Assembly (NCBI RefSeq): GCF_037975245.1
Contig: NC_092564.1
Coordinates: forward strand, 19,480,484 to 19,544,483
Direction: 5' to 3'
Source of the DNA: Apostichopus japonicus
Taxonomy: Eukaryota; Echinodermata; Holothuroidea; Aspidochirotida; Stichopodidae
Length of the DNA stretch: 64,000 bases
The notes under the pieces are model-generated. The model was given only the letters and a program-made list of their open reading frames with translations, made no database searches and was not told the origin of the DNA. Below, piece by piece: positions 1-13,500 of the stretch; position 1 is the first letter of the stretch, and each line of letters opens with the position of its first letter. The translations under genes were made by a program, and so were the position numbers.

Positions 1-1326
1 TGATTTGATGAATGCATCAAGTTGCAGCCACTTGGGCCATTTTTTAATGCTAATGTCAGTCTATACTGTCCCCTCATATCATGCTTCAAAGCACTCACCA
101 TGACAGTATGAACAGTTCCTGTAGTTCCTTTGTCTGATAGAAAAAGTGATATTCATACTGCAGGGTATACTGACAATACAATTACTTTGAAGCATGGCAA
201 GGAAGTAGTTCACAAAAAATGAAATTGTTCCAACTGGGGGGGGGGGGGGAGACACTGTTTGAAAATGAAAAACACCTTATGAATATGCATGACTTGACTT
301 AGGGGGAGGGGCTCCAAGTGGCATTCTGAAACATTTGATAATGTGGTGCATTTTCCGATGCCTTCAATTATGATGTCTGCTAATAACCAACATTGCAGTT
401 TGCAATTCAATACCAGTGTTAATTTTTGAGACAATCACCTATTCCAATATGCCGGGGTACTTGTTAAATATGTTGGCAGCCATATTTATCAAATTGGACA
501 TTTTTCTTTGTCAATTTGAGGCTGCCTGTGTGCATCATTTGCTTGTAACAGACAATTACTTGTTTGTAGATGAGACGGTCTATGGAATCAATTTCCCACT
601 CTTACCCATGGGCAAGTTATGCCACTGGGGCAGGGGTTTAGATATATGACCATGTATATGTTTGATATATTACTCTCTGACTTCAACAAGCCATAAACGT
701 ATAAATCTACTTACACCAGGGTTGGCCAGGGGCAAGCATATTGGCTAAGATACTCATCACAGAATGGCAAAGGAACACCCAGGGGAGGTACGCCGCCCCC
801 TCTCTCTCTCGTCTCTGTTATCCGTTGAGTAACAGAATCCGTCTCCGATACGCAATTTCCCTCCTCGACTCCTGGTGATGAGAGTATTAACCAAATCCAT
901 CAAATATTATAAACTAGAATTAAAACTTATTAAAACTGTCATCATATTTATCTCAATTTATTCAAAGACTTCAAATATTTATCCTCTACGTTAAGTAACT
1001 TCCGAAATCCATAGTGCTCTCTTTTCATCTTTAGTTCAATGGCTTGCATGCCAGGCCTAGATTTCAAAATCTTAGCCAATTGCCAGCCAAATGCCAGTGC
1101 TTATTTAAAACACAAATTTTTTTCAAATCAATGTCCTTGACCTTAGTTTGTCTAATAAGCATGGACTAACTTTCTTTTAGGGTGAATACTCTTGTAAACA
1201 TAGCCGACCCATCTCCCAGACTGTAACTACACCACACCTAATATTTGCCCTCCCATCCCATGACCCCCTGCCCTCCACCCCTCTTCCCCTGCCTCTCCTC
1301 GTTCCCTATTGCTTGTGTCAATATAC
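1..1326. other. Non-coding stretch left of FN3 exon 14
   Basis: No exon was recognised on either strand. It holds a run of 14 G at 236-249 and AT-rich unique sequence. It should be an intron of the FN3 gene, whose later exons would lie beyond the edge. Confidence 0.6.
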
Positions 1327-1539
1327 CTCCTTGTGCAGACACTGGTGTAATGAATGAGATAACAGGAGAGAATGGACCCAGGGAAACACCAGCGAAGAAG
1401 AATGCCTGAATCCTGAAGGATGCTGTGATGTTGGTGGTCAATTTAGGGACTGTAGCTGCCATAACTGCTCCCTCCACTGGCAGATTCTGCCAATCCAACT
1501 CGCTAGGTTCAGCTACTGTACTGAATTGCACGTTGTAAC
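1327..1539 (-). CDS. Exon 14: second half of FN3 domain 10
   Basis: Acceptor TTTTCAG at 1540-1541; best donor GTATAT at 1326. It is 213 nt, phase 1 to 1, encoding GYNVQFSTVAEPSELDWQNL and then an F-G strand segment ending GPFSPVISFITPVS. This corresponds to GYIIYYSTDV...DWV of neogenin FN3-6. The 3' boundary is less sure because the frame stays open further to 1238. Confidence 0.83.
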
Positions 1540-4500
1540 CTGAAAACGATCAATAAAAAGTCAATACTTCAAATGATCCTTCAAGTTCACGCTGAAAACC
1601 TTTTTAAATTTAAAGAAGTAACCATAAAGCCAGCAGGCTTAGTGATTCCTTGCCTTATAAGTTTATATTGTATATATGGAATCACCTATTTGATAGAGCA
1701 GCTGAGGAAAAATGTGTCCTGAAGTCAAGTACCAGAACATCATACCAGATAATTTAATCATTGCAAAAGGTATTACCCTTCTGAATGTTGATGACAGATA
1801 ACAGTCATTGGAAAGAGTGGAATACCCTTTCAGCCACTTAAAAGAGAGAAGGTAAAATCCTATGACAGTTAGTTAGATCATAGAAATAATTGAGTTTGCC
1901 AAGCTTACAAGGTTTCCAGACTTTGACCTCTGTTGAGCTTCAGTGACCTTCCTTCAGCATCATATTTGGGCAAGTATTTGGTCGGTATCTATCACTTAAT
2001 GTACTGGTTGTAATAACAAGCACTAACAAGGACAACTGTTATTGGTTAAGGTCAAGTGTTGTGTGTCACATTAAATCCCTTGAGGTCTTCAATATTGAGA
2101 ATTCATAGCAGTTTAAGACATTGTGCAGTATTTCTAATGAAATTTAGATACAAATAACATTTTGAACATCATCTTAAACCTGTACCAATTACGTATGGTG
2201 GGCATATGGATGTATATCAAGACAGTGAGAGTAATGAAAGATTACCCTGACATGGTGGTGTAAACTTTCAGGAATTAAACATTAGCTTCTTAAAAATGCA
2301 ATCCTTCCCAACTTCATAATAACAATATTAATTAAGATCTCACTAAGTATCTGCTGTTCTCTACAACATGTCCTTGCACAAAATGTCACTCTGAAACCAA
2401 AAGCTTATTACTGACCACATCCCTAACTAAGAAAGGTTTCCAGGGATTGAATTCTGCTAGCTTTAAACACCCATTGACTTGAAGCAAATTATCCAGCTAC
2501 AGTGCTTTTAAGGCATTAACGCTTTCCCCCGTGCTGACCTCAAATGACCTTTGAATTTTGCAAAGAATTACTTGGCTCTTGTACTACATTATAGGGAAAG
2601 TCATATACTAATATGACATCTCATGAAACTGCATATCTCATGATGCCATTTTTTAAATTTCCAGAGAGTAACCTCTGCTGAACCCAAATGATCGGTACCC
2701 TCCAACGAAGCTATAGCAATACATAACAGCTACCTGGAAATTTTCATAGTGTTCAAGTTTGACACCTGGTGACCTTAAATGAACTCTGACCTAGATTAAA
2801 ATGTGTGCAAACTATACAATACACAAGACTATCATACCTTTCACATTCTGGTTCTGGAGATATAGCACTTTGGATATATTCACATATTGACACCAAATGA
2901 CCTTTGACCTCCACCACAAACAATAGGGTTTGCTAAACTAAGTACAGGAAATCCACATGCCCAAAAAAAAAAGAACTGCACCGGCGACCTTTGGAACAAA
3001 TTATATGACATAAACCCTCTTATATTTGCCCTATGAGTGGTGATCTCTGACCTAACAGAGTGTAATTTCAATGAATCAAGAGCTAACCTGAGACCTCTTC
3101 TGTTCGCTCTAGAGGAGGAAGCCAGTTCAAGGTAGCATGGATGTAATTTGGAAAATCGAGCATCAGCTGGACAACGGTTAAAAGACGGGGTGCTTGACCG
3201 TCAGCTGAAACAAGAAAAAAAACATGGAGAAGATACCAATGTGACCACTTTCAGTACATAGCTTGAAGTCTTTAGATGAAGGAAAATTGTATACAGTAAC
3301 ATACCCTATTCAAGATATTTAGACATATTCACACACAAGCCAATCACTTTTTCAATTCCTTTTGCCTTCAGCAAGCTAGGAATTGAAAAAACTCCTTTGT
3401 TTGCATCTCAAGGACACAACTTGTTTTCCTCCCTCATCAACTTCTCACTTTCATCCCTCACACCATTTTTCCTCCAATAAACACAACTCCTCCCTCATCA
3501 CCTCTTCCCACCCAATTCTCCCCTCTGCATTCCTATCCACACACCAAACTCCATCCTCATCACCTCCTCCTACACCATCCCCCATCTGTTTTTTTTTCCT
3601 CCAGACAAACAACTACTCCCTCATCACCTCCTCCGACAACCTCCCCCATCTCTGTTTTCTCCCTCACCACCTCCTCCTGCACCTTCCCCCAGCTCTGTCT
3701 TCTTCCTCCATACCCAAACTTGGACCAGACTAATACATACTCTCTGACAGAGTCGTGTTTCTGACAGCAACGCTGTAGCCTGAGGTGACACCCTCCACGA
3801 TCGTCTGGACCGAGAATTCGTACTCCGTATCTGGGATGAGATCACCCACGCTGTGCTCAAACTCCCGAGTGTTTGCAAACAAGTAGTTTGAACTAGCAGG
3901 GTTACAAGAAATGAAAACTTCTCTCATTAGGATTGCCAAAACATCCATTTCCAAGAGTTCCAACGTGAATGGCAATACACTATTATATTACTTTATAGTT
4001 TATTGTTATTTGATGTATTGAAAACACACAATCCATTGCTAGAGGCCTACAAATCATACAAGGATAGATGATAAATTCTAAATTAACATTTGTTGGATAT
4101 GAGCAAAACCCCTGGAGCACTTGAATTCTGATCAACCAAGCTGTGACATTTAATTCTACCAAAACTCTGCACATTTGGCATCACATGGGACGCAGGAATG
4201 CTGGTGTATATACATGCTTCCCAGGATCATAATCACACCCTGTGTTTAATATATAGGGTCACAATTACCAACATTTCTTTCACTGGCATCTATGAACTCA
4301 CAACAACAATTTCCATAGTTACAGGGGTTTTGTACTTCTGTCAGGATCATGCGAATAACAAATAATTAAAAGGACAGTATTACAAGATTAAAACAAATTA
4401 TTAAATCAAAAAGTAGTGAAGAGAAGCGGCCTAATGTTCACAGTTATACTGCTTGATAATTAGAGAAAGAGCAGATAAAGGTTTAATAAAAAAAAAGGAA

Positions 4501-7500
4501 CCAAAATACTGACATAAATAAACAGATTGCCTTAATAAATTGAAATAAACCCTTCCAGCAGGAGAGGGGATGGGGTGAGGGAGTAGTATTGGGATCTGCA
4601 GCCCCAGCAGACTTTAAATTCAATTAAGTTTCATAACAATTCATAACAGTAGAAACAGTTCATTGTAAATGCTTTCATGTTCAAGAGTGTGCAAGTGGTT
4701 GTCATAGTTTACAGGTCAAATCAATTGACACAAATACACGTCCTGCATCGCATTCTTACATACCCTGTCATTTACTTTAAGTCTACAAACAGAAAGGATT
4801 TACTTCAAAAATTGCAACTTTTGCCAAATGATTTACTCAATTTGCTGATTGAGTACTAATTAAACTTACTTAAAAAGATATATTTAGAATACAATTTATG
4901 GGGGAAAATCAAAGGAAGGAAAACATTCATTATTCGTGCCACATGGTACATTATCGAGAAACATTCTGCCATAAATTAATCTGTGTGATAGTGATTTGAT
5001 ATTTAACATTGCTTTACAAGCAGGGTGGGAATTTGGCAAAAAAAGTTGGTAAGCATTTTTTCATTTTTTGATGAAATGTGCTTACCAACATGAGCCAAGA
5101 TTTCGCAGTTGGTAAGCACAATTCATGAATCGGTAAGCACAGCAAAATGACCTGAACGCTGCTATCCTTTTGTGAAAACTTCTGGTTTGCGGCACAAGTG
5201 TACTTTATATCGAGCCGACAGCGGCGACGCAGATAATCCAGTCAATGCATGTTCGATCGAAATAATTACAATCCCTGTCCATCACATTGAACTCTCCGAC
5301 CAGACAATACTGGGTCGAATACTCGACTTGGTATTAGTTATTCAAATACATGATCAAAGGAAATGTATCGACTGGAGATCGTAAAAAAAACTCTGAAAAT
5401 CAGTAAAGAAATTACCAATTGTGTACGAAAAGTAAGTTCGGTCCATTCAAATTTTACGAAAGATCCAGCAAAACACTTTCGAAAAATTCACGCAAAACTG
5501 GTATATCGTGCTACATGCAACTAATGTCATGTAAACAAGGCTCTAGTACACCCATTTATGAATAAACCGTAAGACCACATCTGGTGTTAAGTGGGGGGAA
5601 AAGAAAGTATTTTTAGAATTTCCAAAAATACGGAAAAAATAATGTCCTACCATAGTTAAGTGTATAGCAAATAGCCTAACCACCTCGTCTGTTACGGATC
5701 TCACGTAACTACAAAAACACAATTAATTGTATTTTGCGAACTTGACGTTTTCTACAAGAACATAGAAATAATTTTAAGCATTAGTTAAGCATGCCCTGTG
5801 GCCTAAAACATATTTTATTACAAGGTTTACTTTCATAAAGATGGCCATAGCTTGATATCTTGTGCTGCGTGTATGAACTGTGCCTCGTGTATCATGGGGA
5901 ATACTCCATGAAACGTTTCTTGGAAACGTGCCAAAAATGTTAACAAACAGGTGTTAGACAGGGGATGAGTGCACAGTTGTTTGGCAGGGTACCTGGGAAA
6001 ATTCTGAGCACATGTATAGTATGAACTACGCAATTGCCGTCGGCAACTGCGTAGTTCATGTGTGAAGTTAGAATAATTTGCGATGCATACACAGTCAGTC
6101 GTAGGTATGTGACGGTTCAGGCACGATCGCTGAGCTAGCAGCCAGCTGTGTGCGGCCGGTTCGTTGGTGCTTTTTGCTAGCTGTGCGACAAATTAATCCT
6201 ACGTAACTTAGAAGCAGATTGCAGATAAGCCTACTACAGTCCGATGCAGTCACTTACGGTCAGAATTTTTGGTACGCTCATTACAAGGGTGTGTAGTACT
6301 AGGCCCATTTGATTTTATTTTGGTAAGCGATATTTTCATTCCAGTACGCTAGCGTACCAGCGTACCGTAAAATTCCCACCCTGTTTACAAGGTCTGTCGT
6401 AAAACAATCACACCATCAATGCTGCCAAATCTCGATAAAATCTCAAGCAAAGATCTCTGTAAAGCGGGCCACATGCGGCTTGCCAGAGATTTTTTTGCGG
6501 CCTGTGAGATGTCTCAAGAAAAAGAGAAAAAAACAATCTACTTTCATCATCATAAAAAACGAGCTAGCTGCTTAGAATTTATCGGCACTAATGATGCTGT
6601 CAGATGGGCCTATATAATCCCCATTAATTATCAACTGTAATGTATTGACATTATGTTTTGTGAATACAGATTAAGTACACACACTTATTGCTTGATAGAT
6701 CCCGGAAGCAAAGGTTTGAAATCAACAGCAGGTCGTTGGTTAGGTGGGGCCTAGTCAAGTTTTCACTCCTAATATCTGGCCCATTCATTCAAAAGGTTGC
6801 CCACCCCTGAACTAGAGCAATATCGATCAGACAAGTCTATGACTTTCAAATGTTCACAGTCTCCACTCTACAATGATGGAGACCTTCTAAAATGACATAG
6901 GCAAAGCAAGTGAAGGAGCTAGACAACGGATACTGAATATCCCGAATAGTATCAAGGGTCAGCACTGACCAAGGAGCTAATGACACACTTTGACTGAACA
7001 ATTACGCAGCAAACTGGACTAATGTAACGATGATACATCCAGCTTGAAAGTGACCGACAAAAGGCAGCGTAATAATATGCAGCTGTGTGCTGTTAAAGGC
7101 TACTACCGCTATCATGTGAAATTATATGCATAGCAAACAACTTGAGTTATCAGGTCAAAGCTGACAACAGCTAGGTCAAGAGTACCAATTTAATCACCCA
7201 CTGCAGGGGAAGTCTGATCAACCCTCCATCCTAGTCCGTCCTTAAGTCACAGTTTGAACCATCCTTTTGTTACAAACTAAACCAAACCCATTCTCGAGTA
7301 TGAACAGGGCTAAAATTCCTTACCTGCCAAAATAAAGATTTGATGGGTGGGTCTAGACAGCTTTTAGCTGTCCTCAATTATTTTCGACCTTTAACCTTAG
7401 TCCGTTGTATTCACTAGCATGTAATCAGCTCCGATAACAAATGATCAAAGACAAAATGAGATTGCACACGTATAAGGGGGACTAAATCTATTTTTGTAAT

Positions 7501-10500
7501 TTTTAGGATGCAATATTTTTAGGCTGTAATATTTTTTAAGCTGTAATAATTTTTATGCGATTTTGTAAATTGCTTTGAGATCATTGTTTGATGTAAAGCG
7601 CTATATAAGAATAAATATATAAGTGTGAAGTTTGTAGCGGGGTGGACTACTAAATTTCTATGTGAACCGCAAGCCAAAAGCAAATTGATTTACATTCACA
7701 CAGATATTGGCAGAAGCAATTCACCAGATATGACTGAATGTTGTTGAAGAGCGCATGTTTGATAATTACAATTTGTTTAATGAACAAAACTTGTCAACTA
7801 AGTCAATGTCATTGATATCACCTACAGGATGATAAGAATCACATACAAACATGAAATCTACTCTGTATGTAGCGTGAACATTTTTTCCGAATATATTTTG
7901 TGACAGTTCAAACTTGAAAATGGATGATTCAAAACGGATAAAGCCTACCTGATAAGTCCATCTGATACGGAACCACTGATGGCAAAAGGTAGGTAGGTTT
8001 TTCAATGCATTATTACCCAAAAACGATCATTACGTCTTTCTTAATTCTGGTTAACTGTACAGCAGTTTCATTTGGCAGTGAGAAAATCCAAATGACTCTC
8101 TTTTTTTTTCACAAAGTTGACAGTTTACACTGAATAACGTTCAATTTCCTAACTTTGTTTTCTCATTTAATTAGGCAATCATATTCCATTCTTATAGCTT
8201 TCCAATCCCACACTGAGTTTTCTTTCACGAAATGACCGAAAATGTACGCATAACTTAATGAAAACTTCTCTTCTTTTTCAAATGGGATTCTTTTACTGGT
8301 ATAAAGAAAGTGTCCAGCTGAGTATGATAACTATAAGAAAACAATGATAATCATTTAATTACACTCACTGATTTTAACATTCATTTGGTTTAAAGTTTGT
8401 AGGATGATGTCTTTGGTTTCCATCACCAGCGTTGGTTTTTCGAAAAATATTCGGCGGGTTTGTTAGCTTGTAGGCCGCACACAAGCAGCTGCTTCATTCA
8501 GCATTGATTAGTTTATGACAAGTTTCAATTTACAGCAGACTATGAATGCTATTTAATGGACTTTTGGGGCTAGATTTCTGGGACCAAAATTGAAACCTTT
8601 GTTCTTACTACAGAGCCATCTATAAACCTCATATTGCCCATGCTGCACCCAAAGGAAAGCCACTTATCCCAGCCTTGATCTCAATATATCTTACACATGT
8701 ATTACAAGCATATTAATTTGCATACCAATCCTTTGATGTTTGTTTTTCTTGTCACAAGTAATTCTGTCCTAATTAACCTAATTAGCAAAAGTGTTATAAA
8801 TGTCACATATATATATGAGAAACCAAATTTGGCTTAAAAATTAAAAGATCCACAAACTTACCTCCCCCTTCTACCCCCCCCCTCTCTCTCTACACCCCTA
8901 AAGTGTAAAGCATGCTTACCTTCCTTGTACTGGTCTGTAACGAAGACTATAATAGCGTGAATCAGTCACACCTGTCACAGGTGACACTGTAGGATCCATC
9001 CATACGATTCGAGCAGAGCTGGACGTCAAGATTTCCACTGACAGGACGCGAGGAGGTACAAATCTTGCTGCAAAACAAAAGAAAACCAAAAAAATTGAAC
9101 TTGGTCACCTGCAAATTACCTTTATGACGAGATCTGACATACAGTCAGTCAAACAATCATAGCACGAACAGTGGTTGCCTTGTTCTTCTCGTCGCCAGAT
9201 TCACTCAGGTTTGCTTGAGCAATGGTCGTTCTTAGATCTAAGAAAAGAAAGTTTATTCTTTTGAACGAGCAAAGAATTAATTGGAATAAATTGGGATTTC
9301 TAGCATTGACCTTCAGGAATACAAGCAATGTTTATTTCAGAAAGTGACAGAGTGGGGGAAGTGGAGAAAACGCTGCTTTCAGTGTATATGCATTAAAAAA
9401 AAAAAAATTGTGCAGGATAAAAACAATTTGATACCTCCGAATTACCTGACTAGAAGTGACCTTAAACAAATTGCAACCTATATGTTCCCATTGCAATGTT
9501 ACTTTATAATCCAGCTGAAATCAACAATGTTCATAAACACAAACGTCTGACTCAACTGTTTCAGATCGATAAGAACCGTCCTGGTTTTCGACAGAGCGAT
9601 ACTGTCTGTACTTACACACATAGGTCGTGAACGTAACAGCAGAGGGGGCAGTCGGCAGTTCTCTCCGGATCGGTTCCAATATGGCGTGGAACTCCACGAG
9701 AGGTTCCAAGTTTCGGAACGTGTAGCTATTCTGCCGGTAGTGGAGACGCAGCGAGGTGCTCAGGGAGATGGCGTCTGCGTCTATCTTCAGTAGATACCCC
9801 AGGAGGGTTTCATCTTCCTCGTCTATCGGAGGCTCCCACCTCAGTATCACAGTCTGGCCATGAATTTCCGCCTCAAAGTTCCGGACTCGATATTCGTTTG
9901 CACTGACGTCAATTATGGGAGCTTCCGTGGGAGGTAAAGCATCTGTAAGAAAAGTTTGTAACGAGATGTTATATCAACGTCAATATATCAACGTCAATTT
10001 CGGGAGTTAGAGCATCTGTAACGAAAGTTTATATAAAGAAAAAAACTGAAAAAGGAAACAAACCTTAAAAACAAACCTACAACAGCTTGACTACTGAAAT
10101 GTAGAAAAATTTTCAAGATCTTCCATTCTGAATAGGATTAACAGCTGACCAGGGGAACTGTCTGCAGGAGGGGGGGGGGACAAAATATTACCACTCTAAT
10201 AGAAACCTTAACTGCTCCCTGAATGATAAACATTTTGTGAATATCAATTAAATTGGTGGTATGATAGTATGATCAATAAGCAGTAATTTTTGAGTTATTG
10301 CTCAGGGGGCTTGGTAAAATGAAATTGTTGCTTAAATATGCAAAATATTTTGGACCAGTATTTTATTCCATTATTACTGGGTCACTCTAATCCATATCAG
10401 GGGTAAGGTGTGAAAAATTAGTCCCTCACTCCACAGTCCTGTTAAATCACACTGACATTGACACTGACATATGTAAATATTGGAAGGATGCACATTTTGG

Positions 10501-13500
10501 GTAAAATGACTTGGAAATTCCGTCACATGTAGTGGCTGCAAAGCATTTCTAACAGGGAATAATCCAACCAAAGCTTACAGCTTAAGTACAATTTTTTTTT
10601 TACTTTAAAAAAAAAGGCAATCTTCGCAATCATTTTCCAGGCATACTTATCTGTTATTTCATATTTGCTGTATTGATTTAACCAGAAATCATTGAGAAAT
10701 TCTGCAGTGCTCAAGTACATCCTCATCCGCCATCCATCTCTGTTACATCATATCAAAAAGACTTTCTACTATAAACTAGCCGCCAGCATTTGACCTTTAA
10801 TGTACCAATAGGTACCTCATTATACTTTCCGAGGTAACTCATTTAGCCTCATGATACCTTCAAGATAACATATCCATCCAATGTATACCCTCCTACATAA
10901 CATAGTCAACCAAATTATACCCTCCTATAGAGGTAACATATTCATCCTCATTATACTTTCCGAGGTAACTCATTCAGCCTCATTATACCTTCCTAGGTAG
11001 CATTCAGCCTCCGTTATTATATCTTCCCTTAGAAACACATTCAGCCTCATTATGCTTTCTGAGGAAACATATTCAGTATCATCATCATACCAATTACCAG
11101 GTAACATGTACACTACTTTCCTAGGTAACATACAGGCTGCCTTAGAAGTACTTTACTAGGTATTACAGATAATCAAATTTAACCTGTAGTTATTCTGGAA
11201 CGTGCAGGGCTGCTTGGGCCACCTTCGTTGAAGACTCGCAGTTCCACAGTGTAGCGTGTATCTGGTTGGAGGTTGAAGAAGGTATACGATGTCTCCTGCT
11301 TGCCCAGTGTGACTGGATCATTTCCGACTAAAGTCAGCTCGTAGCTTTGGATCGGCTCGATGGGTTGTTCCCACATGATAGCTATCGTATCTGTCGTTGC
11401 CTCTGCAGACCTTATGATGGGCTTGGGCAGAGGACTCGGGGCTTCTGCAACAATGTTTTTTAGGTATCAAATGATTAGTATCTATATGTAAAGCAAAAGA
11501 AATCTGGGAAAGGCGCATTACACAAGGAAACAGGCCAGGGGGACTTCTGCTTTTAGGGGGTGTCAAATGCTTCTCTAAGGGGACAGGCATGTCCTATCTT
11601 ATAAAATCACAACATTCTTTTGACAATTTCTTTGGGGGGCCAAGACTCCACCCCCGCCCCCGGACTAGTATCAGGTATAATAACAATCCTAATACTTACA
11701 AAGTAAAATCAAGAAATGAATTTTGTTAAAGGAAAAGAGACACACCTATCATTTTCCAAGTAGGTGACATGTAGCTGCCTGACCCATGTCATATAGCCTA
11801 AGGCATATCCTTCATTAGGATCCTTAGTTGTTTAATTGAAACTCCTGGCACTTTTATACACAATTTAAGCAGAGAGTAATTACTGAAGTCATTCAGGGCC
11901 TACTCTTTGGCAATCCAGTGCAAAAATGTGCTGTTTAAAATTTCTATATTTGCATTCTATTATAATTCAACATTAGGTCTACTTTATAGGCTTCACAAAA
12001 AATGTATATTTCATTGTTACTCTGTCAAATCTTTTCAACTTAAATGTGCCTTTTTCCAATCTTTAATGTCTACCACATAGACAAACTACTTCCACTCAAT
12101 GAGTATGAGGCAACAGCGATAGACGTTATACACGCATACAGACGTACGGCACGCACACATTCACACATACAGACGTACGGTACGCACACATTCACATACA
12201 CAGACGTACGGCACGCACACATTCACCCACACGTACGGCACCCACATACAGATCGTACGACACGCACATACAGACCTACGGCATGCACATTCATACATAC
12301 AGACATACGGCATGCACACATTCAAACATACACACGTACGGCACGCACACATTCAAACATACACACGTACGGCACGCACACATTCACGCATACAGACGTA
12401 AGGCACGCACATACAGATGTACGACATGCATATACACACATACAGATGTATGGAACGCACACATTCACACATACAGACATAGGGCACGCACACATTCACA
12501 CATACAGACATACAACACACACATGCAGACATACGGCATGCATATTCACACATACAGACGTACGGCAGGCACATTCAAACACACAGACGTACGGCACGCA
12601 CACATTCACACACACACAGACGTACGGCACGCACATTCACACATACAGACAGATGTACAGCACGTACACACTCACATACAGACGTATGGCACGCACATAG
12701 AGATGTACGGCATGCTCATTCACACATACAGACGTATGGCACGCACACATTCACACATACAGACGCACGGCACACACATTCACATACAGACGTACGGCAC
12801 GCACATTCACACATACAGACGTACTGCACGCACACATTCACACATACAGACGTACGGCACGCACATACAGATGTACGACCCCACATTCACACATACAGAC
12901 GTACCACACGCACACATCCACACATAGAGACATACGGAAGCACACATTCACACATAAAGACGTACGGCAGGCACACATTCACACATACAGACGTACGGCA
13001 CACACACATTCACACATACAGACGTACTGCACGCACATACAGATGTACGGCATGCACATTCACACATACAGACGTACGGCAGGCACATTCACACATACAG
13101 ACGTACGGCACGCACATTCAAACACACACAGACGTACGGCCGCACACATTCACACATACAGACGTACGGCTGGCACATACAGACGTACGGCATGCACATT
13201 CACAAATACAGATGTATAGCACGCACACATTCACACATAAAGACGTACGACACGCACACATTCACACATACAGACGTACAACACACACACATTCATACAT
13301 ACAGACGTACGGCACGCACATTCACACATACAGACGTACGGCACGCACACATTCACACATACAGACGTACGGCACGCACACATTCATACATACAGTCCTA
13401 CCACATACTCTCATTAAGTATCAGTATGTTCACCTGTTGAGAGTCTCTCGGTGGCTGGAGGACTCACCCCTCCCAGGTTGGTGACTGCCAGGGCAATAAA

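Noticed and set aside
12044-13484. Long His/Thr-rich open frames on both strands
   Set aside because: They are read-through of the 31-bp minisatellite in several frames, with no start context or splice logic.
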